Positions 1-7,228 of a stretch of DNA of 63,565 nucleotides are shown here, piece by piece. The first letter of the stretch is position 1; every line of letters starts with the position of its first letter. This DNA is from Selenomonas ruminantium subsp. ruminantium ATCC 12561. GTDB taxonomy: Bacteria > Bacillota > Negativicutes > Selenomonadales > Selenomonadaceae. Under the pieces are notes generated by a model. The model searched no databases. It was not told the origin of the DNA and saw only the letters and a list, made by a program, of their open reading frames with translations. The position numbers and the translations under genes are program-made. Location of the stretch: positions 1 to 63,565 of the forward strand of contig NZ_KE384127.1 of the NCBI RefSeq assembly GCF_000424065.1, read 5' to 3'.

Positions 1-323
1 GTAGAGTATGAGCAGTGTCCTGTCTTCTTAGACTTGAAGTGCGGTTTGCCGAAATGTTTTCGGTTGCTAAAAAAATTGTTGTATGCCTTGTTCAGGTTCA
101 TCTGTGCATTTGCAAGAGCAAGACTGTCAATTTCCTTCAGCCAAGGAAATTCTTCCTTATATTGTGCCGGGGTATTGTTCAGTTTCTTACCTGTCTCTTT
201 GTAGTAGTCAAGGCGGTCGCCAAGCATCTTGTTATAGATGAATCGAACACAGCCGAAAGTCTTAGCAAACATATGCTTTTGTTCAGGTGTTGGATATAAC
301 CTATATCGGTATGCCTTATTCAC
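1..323 (-). CDS. tnpB: IS605-family OrfB/TnpB, N-terminal part (runs off the left edge)
   Basis: Reading the minus strand from a GTG at 323 gives an uninterrupted frame to the window edge. Its beginning (VNKAYRYRLYPTPEQ, then FGCVRFIYNKML) is the typical helix-turn-helix start of IS605 OrfB/TnpB proteins, followed by a KKLNNTPAQYKEEFPWLKEI stretch and a segment with ALANAQMNLNKAYNNFF and GKPHFKSKK. TnpB is an RNA-guided nuclease carried by IS200/IS605 elements. An AAGGCGG ribosome site lies six bases before the GTG; another in-frame GTG at 332 sits too close to that site. Only about 107 codons are present, so the RuvC-like catalytic part, the right end and any guide RNA lie outside the window. 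No tnpA is visible upstream. Family assignment is firm; whether the element is complete is unknown. Confidence 0.85.
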   Translation of the reverse strand, partial: MNKAYRYRLYPTPEQKHMFAKTFGCVRFIYNKMLGDRLDYYKETGKKLNNTPAQYKEEFPWLKEIDSLALANAQMNLNKAYNNFFSNRKHFGKPHFKSKKTGHCSYS

Positions 324-376
324 TATAATCACCGCCTTCCTACCAATATTTTATCACAAAAAAGTCACAAAGTATC

Positions 377-410
377 GTATGGCTCAATTACTTACGTAAA
401 TTCGCCATAC
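377..410. repeat. Inverted repeat upstream of tnpB
   Basis: Seven-base perfect arms (GTATGGC at 377-383 and GCCATAC at 404-410) enclose a 20-base loop containing TTACGTAA. It lies about 55 bases before the tnpB start, where the left-end hairpin of an IS200/IS605 element would be expected. That role is inference. Confidence 0.5.
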
Positions 411-415
411 CCGCC

Positions 416-450
416 TTCATCCCCCACCTAAGAGGTTGAGGACTTCTGGC
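416..450. mobile_element. Possible IS605/IS1341-type end hairpin
   Basis: The stretch TTCATCCCCC, then a nine-pair imperfect stem (421-429 with 433-441) and CTTCTGGCGG resembles the hairpin ends of IS605/IS1341-type elements. On the + strand it looks like a right end, opposite to what the minus-strand tnpB needs, so it may be the relic of another copy. It is a resemblance from memory and not a proven boundary. Confidence 0.35.
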
Positions 451-548
451 GGATTAGGTTAAATATGTTGCTGGGATAGGGCTGGACTTATCGGCAACTC
501 CTTGTTACGATAAGGATGGATTTATACGAGGACGAAAGGTGTACAGTT

Positions 549-1430
549 ATGAATGAACGGAAAAAAGGCTTGCTTATGGTGTGCCTGGGGGCGTCCATGT
601 GGGGAGCCAGCGGCGTAGCCGGACAATATCTGCTGCAGGATTGCGGCCTTACCGCGGGCTGGCTGGTGGTGTCGCGTATGCTGCTGGCGGGTGTGATTTT
701 GCTGGCGGCAGATGTTTTTCAGTATCGGGAAAGCATTTTGCGTGTCTGGCGGGACAAGAAGGATGCGTGGGATTTGGTGCTGTTTGCAATTTTAGGCTTG
801 CTGGCTGTGCAGTATACCTATTTTGCCAGCATCAAGTGCGGTAATGCGGCGGCAGCTACGGTGCTGCAATATCTGATGCCGATATTCATTGTGGGTTATA
901 CGGCGGTGACTGGCCGCAAATGGCCGCAATTCATTGAAGTAATCTGTGTGACGATGGCTATAGGCGGTACGTTTTTGTTGGTGACGCATGGCAATGTGCA
1001 TGAGTTGTCCATACCGTTGCCGGCTTTGTTATGGGGGCTGTCTTCGGCGGTAGCGGCAGCGGTTTATACCATGAAGCCGAAACGACTGATTCGCAAATGG
1101 CGGCCGACACTCATTATCGGCTGGGGCATGCTGGTGGGCGGCGTTTTTCTGACACCGTTCTGCCCGCCCTGGCAGGTTCCTGGGGCATGGACAGTTCTTT
1201 CGGGGCTCATCTATGCGTATGTCATTATTTTTGGTACGGTGGTGGCCTTTGGCTGTTATCTGGGCAGCATCAAGTATATTCAGCCGGCAGAAGCGTCCAT
1301 TCTGGGGGCGGTGGAGCCGTTGGCGGCTATTCTGTTGTCTATAACGTTTCTGCATGCCAGTTTTGGATTTATGGATATTTTGGGAACGGCATTGATTATC
1401 AGCACAGTATTTTTGCTGGCAAAAAGATAG
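549..1430 (+). CDS. EamA/DMT-family transporter (10-TM small-molecule permease)
   Basis: A 293-residue hydrophobic protein with about ten membrane segments arranged as two EamA halves. The first half opens with KGLLMVCLGASMWGASGVAG, the second around LPALLWGLSSAVAAAVYTMKP. The motif AEASILGAVEPLAAILLS near the end is typical of the drug/metabolite transporter superfamily. Such proteins export or import small metabolites across the inner membrane; the substrate cannot be read from sequence. The frame opens at ATG 516, but GAAAGGTG stands seven bases before ATG 549, which makes 549 the better start. It is a single-gene unit followed by a large hairpin at 1448-1529. Confidence 0.85.
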   Translation: MNERKKGLLMVCLGASMWGASGVAGQYLLQDCGLTAGWLVVSRMLLAGVILLAADVFQYRESILRVWRDKKDAWDLVLFAILGLLAVQYTYFASIKCGNAAAATVLQYLMPIFIVGYTAVTGRKWPQFIEVICVTMAIGGTFLLVTHGNVHELSIPLPALLWGLSSAVAAAVYTMKPKRLIRKWRPTLIIGWGMLVGGVFLTPFCPPWQVPGAWTVLSGLIYAYVIIFGTVVAFGCYLGSIKYIQPAEASILGAVEPLAAILLSITFLHASFGFMDILGTALIISTVFLLAKR

Positions 1431-1447
1431 ATACGGCTATTATTTGG

Positions 1448-1529
1448 CAACAGCCCGTGACAGCTTATTCCTGCGCTGGTACGCGTTAGGCGCGTAAAGT
1501 GCATAGGAACAAGCCGCTGCGGGCTGTTG
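1448..1529. repeat. Long imperfect hairpin after the transporter gene
   Basis: Ten-base perfect outer arms (CAACAGCCCG at 1448-1457, CGGGCTGTTG at 1520-1529) are followed inward by a second matching block (GCTTATTCCT against AGGAACAAGC) and a GC-rich apex around ACGCGTTAGGCGCGT. It lacks a U-run on either strand, so it is a weak terminator candidate. It does not share the conserved core of the palindrome family described elsewhere in this window. Confidence 0.6.
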
Positions 1530-1556
1530 AATTTATATATTTTTTCGATGTAAGTG

Positions 1557-1595
1557 TTGACATTACAGCTAAAAGCTGTTATTCTTACATTGTAA
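1557..1595 (+). promoter_or_regulatory. Cupin-gene promoter with TTACA/TGTAA operator-like half-sites
   Basis: TTGACA (1557-1562) and TATTCT (1580-1585) are separated by 17 bases. The 11-base palindrome TTACATTGTAA (1585-1595) abuts the -10 box, and further TGTAA/TTACA half-sites occur near 1550, 1563 and 1605. The layout suggests repressor control of the downstream gene. The regulator is unknown. Confidence 0.55.
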
Positions 1596-1663
1596 TCAAT
1601 TTGCTTACAACAAAAGCGTATTTTATAAACGTATGATTTCATGTGTATTTGGAGGAGAATAAG

Positions 1664-2020
1664 ATGGCAAATTTCAACAAAGTAAGCGTATCCAATGAGA
1701 CAAGAACGGAACTGCATGATAAATTGCAGCTGACCGGTGCCGAGGTAAGCATAAACAATCTGCCCGCAGGTGCAGGCGTTCCTTTTGTGCATTACCACAA
1801 GAAGAATGAGGAAATCTATTTCATCACGGCCGGCAAGGGCAAGGCTGTGATTGACGGGGAAACGGTGGAACTTTGCGCAGGTGACTGGCTGAGTATTTCA
1901 CCGGCAGCACGCCGTCAGTTCTTTGCCGCAGAAAATGAAGGCATCAGTTATATCTGCATGCAGGTGAAGGAAAATTCACTGGAAGAATATACGGCGGCTG
2001 ATGCTGGCATCGAACAGTAA
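1664..2020 (+). CDS. Small single-domain cupin protein
   Basis: A 118-residue protein made of one cupin barrel. Cupin motif 1 is visible as G-x5-H-Y-H-x4-E-x6-G (GVPFVHYHKKNEEIYFITAGKG region). Motif 2 is degenerate: SPAARRQFF has Gln where the fourth metal ligand (His) usually sits. Cupins of this size bind metal and act as isomerases, dioxygenases or small-ligand sensors; no function can be assigned here. The start at 1664 is chosen because GGAGGAG ends seven bases before it, although the frame is open from 1643. It has its own promoter with operator-like repeats and a strong terminator, so it is a regulated monocistronic gene. Confidence 0.8.
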   Translation: MANFNKVSVSNETRTELHDKLQLTGAEVSINNLPAGAGVPFVHYHKKNEEIYFITAGKGKAVIDGETVELCAGDWLSISPAARRQFFAAENEGISYICMQVKENSLEEYTAADAGIEQ

Positions 2021-2038
2021 AACTGCATAGACAAGACC

Positions 2039-2077
2039 GGCGCATTGTAATACGAGGTATCTCAATGCGCCTTTTTT
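2039..2077 (+). terminator. Rho-independent terminator of the cupin gene
   Basis: Perfect nine-base arms GGCGCATTG and CAATGCGCC are followed directly by TTTTTT. Confidence 0.9.
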
Positions 2078-2085
2078 CTGCTGGC

Positions 2086-2127
2086 AAAAAAAGACTGCGG
2101 TTCCCAATAGGTGGAATCGCAGTCTTT
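2086..2127 (-). terminator. Rho-independent terminator of the DUF1858 gene
   Basis: On the minus strand AAAGACTGCG and CGCAGTCTTT pair, followed by a T-run (bases 2086-2092 of the + strand are all A). It lies just past the stop of the minus-strand gene and faces the cupin terminator. Confidence 0.9.
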
Positions 2128-2141
2128 GGGGTTATATCCAA

Positions 2142-2345
2142 TCAGGCTTCAGCACCAACAGCTTCGTTCAGGTTGCTGATGAGGGCCTCGATGTCAATAC
2201 CATGCGCCAGAGCGCCCTGTTCGATGTTTTCGAAGTGAGCGGCAGCACAGCCCAGGCAGCCCATGCCGGCGTTAACGAATACTTCAACGGTATCCGGGTA
2301 CTTCTGTACAACTTCGATGATGCTCATATCTTTAGTAATAGCCAT
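2142..2345 (-). CDS. DUF1858 domain protein (small two-cysteine protein)
   Basis: A 67-residue protein matching the DUF1858 family: ITKDMSIIEVVQKYPDTVEVF, then GMGCLGCAAAHFENIEQGA with a C-x2-C pair at residues 29 and 32. DUF1858 modules occur alone or fused to ScdA/Ric-type iron-sulfur repair and hybrid-cluster-related proteins in anaerobes, so a redox or Fe-S role is plausible but unproven. AGGAGG precedes the ATG by six bases. It is transcribed alone, against its neighbours, between a consensus promoter and its own terminator. Confidence 0.85.
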   Translation of the reverse strand: MAITKDMSIIEVVQKYPDTVEVFVNAGMGCLGCAAAHFENIEQGALAHGIDIEALISNLNEAVGAEA

Positions 2346-2393
2346 TATAACCTCCTGCGCTAAGCGCGATAAAACAAATTAACTGACACAGGA

Positions 2394-2422
2394 ATTATAA
2401 CATAGTTGTACGGGGGTTACAA
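2394..2422 (-). promoter_or_regulatory. Sigma-70-type promoter for the DUF1858 gene
   Basis: On the minus strand TTGTAA (2417-2422) and TATAAT (2394-2399) are exactly 17 bases apart, about 50 bases upstream of the start codon. Confidence 0.8.
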
Positions 2423-2515
2423 GAAACAAATGTTACGGAAAGCCGTTATTTTTTTGTGGTTTTTTGGCGGGAAATGCGGTAGAATGACAGATGACTATAG
2501 ATGTGGAGGCGGATT

Positions 2516-3346
2516 ATGGTTTTGCGGCGAAGATTTGGTTGGCGCTATATTATAATGATAGTTTTTATGCTGATTGCGGCGGGGGCGGCTTTTTTTTGGC
2601 AGCAGCCTAAGCCATTGCAGGCGACTATGGTGGCCGATAGTGAAAATGGCACGAAGGTTTTGGTGCTTAACTACCATAAGATAGACCATACGTTTATTTC
2701 GTTGGCGGTGCGGCCAGAGGATTTTGATAACCAGATGAAGTATCTGCGGGATAATGGCTATCATACCATCAATCCGGATGAGCTTTATGAGGCGTTGGCG
2801 GGAAATGGAACGCTGCCGGAGAATCCGGTTCTCATTACGTTTGATGATGGGTATGAGGACAACTACGCCAATGCATATCCTATCCTCAAAAAATACGGGT
2901 TCAAGGCAACTATCTTTGTGGTGACCGGCTTTTTGGATAAACATAAGAAGGGATATCTCAGTTGGGATGAGGCTCGTGAGATGAACAAGAATGGTATCAA
3001 TATCGAGTCACATACAGTTAATCATCGTTCGATGACTGACCTCAGCGATGATGAACTGCGGGCTGAACTGGTGGAATCCAAGAAAAAGGCGGAAGCTGAG
3101 CTGGGGCATGAGGTGAATTACATTGCCTATCCCACCGGCACCTATAACCTGCATATCGCGCAGATGGTGAAAGAGGCAGGTTATAAGGCAGCCTTTACCA
3201 TTAAGTATGGGAATGTGGATAAGGCCAGCAATATTTATGCGCTGGAACGAGTGCCGATTTTCCATACGGAGGAGACCAATAAGGACTTTATCGAACGGAT
3301 AAGGTATCAGCCGATATTTGAGAGTTTTGGGTGGATGAAGAATTAA
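2516..3346 (+). CDS. Polysaccharide deacetylase (NodB-homology), membrane-anchored
   Basis: A 276-residue protein with an N-terminal signal anchor (hydrophobic IIMIVFMLIAAGAAFFW at about residues 12-28) and a CE4 deacetylase domain. TFDDGYEDNY carries the catalytic base and metal-binding Asp pair. ESHTVNHRSM supplies the H-x3-H zinc ligands. YPTGTYN corresponds to the third family motif. It probably removes acetyl groups from peptidoglycan or another extracytoplasmic glycan. The frame opens at ATG 2501, but GGAGG sits inside that extension and correctly spaces ATG 2516. It stands alone; two palindromic repeats separate it from the dcw cluster. Confidence 0.88.
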   Translation: MVLRRRFGWRYIIMIVFMLIAAGAAFFWQQPKPLQATMVADSENGTKVLVLNYHKIDHTFISLAVRPEDFDNQMKYLRDNGYHTINPDELYEALAGNGTLPENPVLITFDDGYEDNYANAYPILKKYGFKATIFVVTGFLDKHKKGYLSWDEAREMNKNGINIESHTVNHRSMTDLSDDELRAELVESKKKAEAELGHEVNYIAYPTGTYNLHIAQMVKEAGYKAAFTIKYGNVDKASNIYALERVPIFHTEETNKDFIERIRYQPIFESFGWMKN

Positions 3347-3376
3347 GACTCGTTCATTACATCGTAGTATAAAGAC

Positions 3377-3458
3377 GCCCGCGGGGCTGATAATATTTTT
3401 CCTTCGCCATAGACAAGCTTGTCAAAAGCTGCGGAAAAACATTATCAGCCCCGCGGGC
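3377..3458 (-). repeat. Palindromic element copy A
   Basis: Arms of 26 bases (3377-3402 and 3433-3458) are complementary except for one position, and enclose a conserved core with the palindrome GACAAGCTTGTC at 3412-3423. The strand given is the one that reads TTTGACAAGC. The single mismatch is G-T on that strand. Flanks ACATCG before and AATGCGTACA after recur in other copies. Confidence 0.92.
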
Positions 3459-3565
3459 TTAATGCGTACATTATTACAGCGATTTAGCTAACATCTATAT
3501 GGAAAGCCGCCGTGAGGTGTCAAGTCGGGGGGACACAACTACTTATCTGGAAGTGCAAAGCCAAA

Positions 3566-3648
3566 GGCAGGAGGGGGCGGGGATGGCTTTCGGCAGCGTT
3601 TGACAAGCCTGTCTAAGCAGCCGAAAGTTATCCCCGCCCCCTCCTGCC
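3566..3648 (+). repeat. Palindromic element copy B
   Basis: Opposite orientation to copy A. Twenty-nine-base arms (3566-3594 and 3620-3648) pair with two adjacent G-T mismatches around core GACAAGCCTGTC. The arm sequence (very G-rich) differs almost completely from copy A, yet self-complementarity is kept. Confidence 0.92.
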
Positions 3649-3691
3649 GGTCTGGTGTATCGAACAATTTTTAGTTGCCTGCAAGGAAGTC

Positions 3692-3720
3692 TTGCTATTC
3701 GTGTAGATATGCTATAAAAT
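3692..3720 (+). promoter_or_regulatory. Promoter of the mraZ/dcw operon
   Basis: TTGCTA (3692-3697) and TAAAAT (3715-3720) with 17-base spacing; TATAAA overlaps at 3713. It lies directly before the MraZ-box repeats. Confidence 0.65.
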
Positions 3721-3729
3721 ATAAGAAGG

Positions 3730-3756
3730 AAAGTGGAGAAAAGTGGTAGAAAGTGG
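3730..3756 (+). promoter_or_regulatory. MraZ box: three AAAGTGG repeats at 10-base spacing
   Basis: AAAGTGG occurs at 3730-3736, 3740-3746 and 3750-3756, each separated by exactly three bases, one per helical turn. This is the operator architecture reported for MraZ in mollicutes (AAAGTG[T/G] repeats with three-base spacers). It lies between the -10 box and mraZ, which implies autoregulation of the operon. Confidence 0.88.
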
Positions 3757-3786
3757 CAGGCAGTGTACTAAAGGTGGTGTGGCAGG

Positions 3787-4224
3787 ATGTTTATGGGAGA
3801 ATATACCCATGCTATTGACGCGAAAGGGCGTATCATTCTGCCGGCGGATTTTCGTCAGGAGTTGGGCGTTACCTTTATCATCACCAAAGGGTTTGACAAG
3901 TGCTTGTTTCTCTATGGCCAGCAGGCTTGGGAGGAATTGGCGGGCAAACTGCGTGCGCTGCCGATTTCCAGACCAGAAGCGCGGGCGGTGAACCGCTTTT
4001 TTTTCTCCGGGGCGCGTACGCTCGAATGTGATAAGCAGGGAAGGTTTTTGATTCCCGCCAACCTGCGCAACCATGCACAGATTGCCTTAAAGCAGGATGT
4101 TATCCTGACTGGTGTGGACAATCGCATTGAGGTATGGAGCAAGGATAATTGGAATGCCTACAGTGGTGAGGTAGAGCCTGAGGTTACGGCGATTGCTGCG
4201 ACACTGGCCGACTTAGGCATATAA
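3787..4224 (+). CDS. mraZ: MraZ, transcriptional regulator of the dcw cluster
   Basis: A 145-residue protein with the two SpoVT/AbrB-like DNA-binding halves of MraZ. Each carries the DxKGR signature: HAIDAKGRIILPADFR near the N-terminus and ECDKQGRFLIPANLR around residues 80-95. MraZ oligomerises into rings and binds repeats in front of its own gene. The three AAAGTGG repeats just upstream fit this. MFMGEYTHAID is the usual beginning of the family, supporting the start at 3787. It heads the division and cell wall cluster, with rsmH 26 bases downstream. Confidence 0.95.
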   Translation: MFMGEYTHAIDAKGRIILPADFRQELGVTFIITKGFDKCLFLYGQQAWEELAGKLRALPISRPEARAVNRFFFSGARTLECDKQGRFLIPANLRNHAQIALKQDVILTGVDNRIEVWSKDNWNAYSGEVEPEVTAIAATLADLGI

Positions 4225-4250
4225 GGACAAAGGAAAGGATTACAGAAAGC

Positions 4251-5222
4251 ATGGAGTTTCATCATATCAGTGTGATGCTGGAGGAGACGGTAAAAGGTCT
4301 CGTGACAACTAAAGACGGAACCTATGTGGACTGTACTTTGGGTGGCGGCGGTCATTCCAGTCGGATTGCCTCAATGCTTACGGAAAATGGGCGCCTTATC
4401 GGTATTGACCAGGATGCGGCAGCCATCAGTGCCGCATCGGAACGGCTGAAAGATGCAAGATGCCGGGTGGATATCGTTCACAGCAACTTCCGCAATCTGG
4501 AGCAGATTCTTGCGGATGAGAATGCTCCTCTTGTGGACGGTGTGGTTTTTGATTTAGGGGTTTCTTCCCATCAGATTGATACGGCAGAACGCGGGTTTTC
4601 TTATATCCAGGATGCACCGCTTGATATGCGCATGAACCCCGAGACCGATTTCAGTGCTTATGATGTGGTGAACAGTTACGAGGAAAAAGAACTGAACCGT
4701 ATTTTCAAAGAATATGGCGAGGAGCGCTGGAGCAAGCGTATTGCGCAGTTTATCGTGCAGGAACGGGCGAGTAAGCCGATTGAAACCACCGGGGAACTCG
4801 TGGATATTATCTGCAAGGCTGTGCCCAAGGCCGTGCGGCAGGCAGCGGGTGGCCACCCGGCAAAGCGAGTTTTTCAGGCTATCCGCATTGAGGTCAATGA
4901 CGAGCTGGGCATTTTGGAAACGGCATTCCGTACGGCAGTGAACCATTTGAAGCCGGGCGGGCGCATTGCCATTATCACGTTTCATTCGCTGGAAGACCGG
5001 ATTGCCAAGAACGTGCTGAAGGAGCTTTCCCGTGGCTGCATATGCCCGCCGGAACTGCCGGTATGTATGTGCAATCATCAGCCGGAGATCAAGATAATCG
5101 GCAAGCCGATCCAGGCAACGAGTGATGAACTGGAACATAATTCCCGCTCCAAGAGTGCGAAGCTGCGCATAGCAGAAAAGTTACCATTAAATGAAAAGGG
5201 GGCAGATGACCATGCTGGCTAG
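4251..5222 (+). CDS. rsmH: 16S rRNA m4C1402 methyltransferase RsmH (MraW)
   Basis: A 323-residue protein, the usual length. It transfers a methyl group from SAM to N4 of C1402 in 16S rRNA. The SAM-binding motif VDCTLGGGGHSSRI is near residue 25, DLGVSSHQID follows near 100, and AITFHSLEDRIAKN with a downstream CxCP-like region (CICPPELPVCMC) completes the family pattern. The ATG follows an AAAGGA site. Its last codons overlap the start region of ftsL, implying translational coupling. Confidence 0.96.
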   Translation: MEFHHISVMLEETVKGLVTTKDGTYVDCTLGGGGHSSRIASMLTENGRLIGIDQDAAAISAASERLKDARCRVDIVHSNFRNLEQILADENAPLVDGVVFDLGVSSHQIDTAERGFSYIQDAPLDMRMNPETDFSAYDVVNSYEEKELNRIFKEYGEERWSKRIAQFIVQERASKPIETTGELVDIICKAVPKAVRQAAGGHPAKRVFQAIRIEVNDELGILETAFRTAVNHLKPGGRIAIITFHSLEDRIAKNVLKELSRGCICPPELPVCMCNHQPEIKIIGKPIQATSDELEHNSRSKSAKLRIAEKLPLNEKGADDHAG

Positions 5223-5592
5223 ACAGGAAGAATATTACGAAGAAGAACAGCGTGTCCTTACCCCTGAAGAAGAGGAAAAGGAGCTGCGAAAAACACCGAA
5301 GGAACCGCTGTTTAAGACGGTTCTGGATACACGGTTGCGTTCGCATGGCCAGTTGCTGTTTTTGACCATGACGGTCCTGGCACTTTTGGTTACGGTGGGC
5401 AGCGGCATCAGTGCCAGCCGCGGCTATGAGCTGGTGGCTATCCAGCAGCAGGCTGACCAAAAGGAACAGGAAAATGAGCGGCTGAAGATTGAGATTGCCA
5501 AGCTGAAGTCACCAGACAGAATCAAGGCCATTGCACAGGATCAGCTGGGCATGGAAGTGCCGCGTCAGACGTATTTTAGCAGTGAGAAATAA
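5212..5592 (+). CDS. ftsL: Cell division protein FtsL (septum formation initiator family)
   Basis: About 127 residues: a charged cytoplasmic N-terminus, one membrane segment (LLFLTMTVLALLVTVGSGI, about residues 48-66) and an external leucine-rich coiled coil (QQADQKEQENERLKIEIAKL). The ending SPDRIKAIAQDQLGMEVPR is typical of FtsL. FtsL bridges FtsQ/DivIB and FtsB/DivIC in the divisome. In-frame ATGs exist at 5191, 5206 and 5212; AAAAGGGGG at 5194-5202 best spaces 5212. The gene begins inside the end of rsmH. The next position, where ftsI/pbpB normally follows, holds only a terminator. Confidence 0.88.
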   Translation: MLARQEEYYEEEQRVLTPEEEEKELRKTPKEPLFKTVLDTRLRSHGQLLFLTMTVLALLVTVGSGISASRGYELVAIQQQADQKEQENERLKIEIAKLKSPDRIKAIAQDQLGMEVPRQTYFSSEK

Positions 5593-5614
5593 AATATGAG
5601 TAAAAAGCGCAAAG

Positions 5615-5653
5615 TTACAGGATTTTTAGTAGAAAAATCCTGTAATTTTTTTT
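5615..5653 (+). terminator. Strong Rho-independent terminator between ftsL and murE
   Basis: Perfect 13-base arms TTACAGGATTTTT and AAAAATCCTGTAA enclose a short loop and run into eight T. It divides the dcw cluster after ftsL. A TATAAT at 5682-5687 may start a new transcript, though no good -35 is visible. Confidence 0.92.
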
Positions 5654-5725
5654 GCCTATGGCAAAATTTATGCGTTGGCGTTATAATAAAAAACGGTTCG
5701 CATTATCAGGCGAGGGAGGATATAT

Positions 5726-7225
5726 ATGAAGACTTTGACGCAGTTAGCAGAACTCGTGGAAGGTTCTGTAATTACAGGCGATGGCAATATAGAAATTACG
5801 GGGATTGAACACGATTCCCGTAAGGCCGGCGAGGGCACATTGTTTGTGTGCATTGCCGGTTTCCATGTGGATGGACATAAGTTTATTCCGCAGGCCGCAG
5901 CGCAGGGGGCAAAGGCCATTTTGACCACCCGCTCTGTAGATGAAGTGGAAGTGCCGGAAGGTGTGGCGGTACTGCAGGTGCCGGAGCTCAAAACGGCTCT
6001 GGATACGATTGTGCCGTTTTTCCATGATTATCCTGCACAAAAGATGCGGGTAATCGGCATTACGGGGACGAATGGCAAGACCACGACCAGTTATCTTATC
6101 CGCGCGATTTTGCGCGAGGCCGGTTACAAGGTGGGCCTTATCGGCACGATTCAGATTATGATGGAGGAAGAAGTATTCCCCATTCACAATACAACGCCGG
6201 ATGTGGTGGAATTGCAGCACACGCTGGCCATCATGCGGGACAAAGGCATGGATTATGTCGTGATGGAAGTTTCCTCTCATGCCCTCGACCAGAACCGCGT
6301 GGCCGGTATCGAATTTGATACGGCGGTGTTCTCCAATCTCACGCAGGACCATTTGGACTATCATAAGACGTTGGAAAATTACAAGCTGGCCAAGGCCAAG
6401 CTTTTTGACCTGCTCGGTAAAGCAGGTGTCAAGGAAAACAAGACGGCCGTGGTCAATGCCGACGATGAAGCTGGCAAGACCATGCTCGAGCATGCCAAGT
6501 GCCGCCGTTTGACCTATGGTATCGAAAACAAGGCTTCCCTGCAGGCAACCAATGTGGAAGTTTTGGCCAGCGGGGCAAATTTCACCCTGACTGAAGACTT
6601 CCTGGGTAAGCTGGATTTGCAGCTGCATATCACGGGTATCTTCAATGTTTATAATGTCATGGCTGCTGTGGGCGCTGCCATTGCGGAAAAGATTGACCCC
6701 GCAGTAATTGAGAAAGCCCTGCTGAATTTCACCAGTGTGCCGGGCCGCTTTGAACTCGTGAAGGCGGGACAGGATTTCTCCATTATCGTGGATTATGCGC
6801 ATACGCCGGACGGAGTGGAAAATGTGCTCAATACGGCCCGCCGCATTGCCAAGAAGAAGATTATTGCGGTGTTTGGCTGCGGCGGCGACCGCGACCGCAC
6901 GAAGCGTCCGATTATGGGCAGACTGGCAGCAGAACTTGCCGATGTGGTTATTGCGACTTCTGACAATCCGCGCAGTGAAGACCCGGCGTTTATCCTGAGC
7001 GAAGTCGAAGCCGGCGTGAAGGAAACCATCGGCGATAAGCATCATGAATGCATTATCGACAGGCGCGAGGCCATCTTCCGTGCCGTGGAACTTGCCGAAA
7101 CGGATGATATCGTGATTATCCTGGGCAAGGGCCATGAGGATTATCAGATTCTGAAGGATAAGACGATTCACTTTGACGATAAGGAAGTTGCCCGCGAGGC
7201 CGTGGCAGCGAAAAAAGGAGCCTGA
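5726..7225 (+). CDS. murE: UDP-MurNAc-L-Ala-D-Glu:meso-diaminopimelate ligase MurE
   Basis: A 499-residue Mur ligase. The ATP-binding loop GITGTNGKTTTS is at about residues 111-122. SDNPRSEDP (about 411-419) is the DNPR motif that selects meso-diaminopimelate rather than lysine, so the peptidoglycan is predicted to be DAP-type. The enzyme adds the third amino acid to the cytoplasmic UDP-MurNAc-dipeptide. GAGGGAGG precedes the ATG. murF starts four bases after its stop. Confidence 0.96.
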   Translation: MKTLTQLAELVEGSVITGDGNIEITGIEHDSRKAGEGTLFVCIAGFHVDGHKFIPQAAAQGAKAILTTRSVDEVEVPEGVAVLQVPELKTALDTIVPFFHDYPAQKMRVIGITGTNGKTTTSYLIRAILREAGYKVGLIGTIQIMMEEEVFPIHNTTPDVVELQHTLAIMRDKGMDYVVMEVSSHALDQNRVAGIEFDTAVFSNLTQDHLDYHKTLENYKLAKAKLFDLLGKAGVKENKTAVVNADDEAGKTMLEHAKCRRLTYGIENKASLQATNVEVLASGANFTLTEDFLGKLDLQLHITGIFNVYNVMAAVGAAIAEKIDPAVIEKALLNFTSVPGRFELVKAGQDFSIIVDYAHTPDGVENVLNTARRIAKKKIIAVFGCGGDRDRTKRPIMGRLAAELADVVIATSDNPRSEDPAFILSEVEAGVKETIGDKHHECIIDRREAIFRAVELAETDDIVIILGKGHEDYQILKDKTIHFDDKEVAREAVAAKKGA

Positions 7226-7228
7226 CGG

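Noticed and set aside
15-299. A 94-codon frame on the + strand at the window start
   Set aside because: The minus strand here encodes the TnpB N-terminus with clear family motifs, so the + frame is its shadow.
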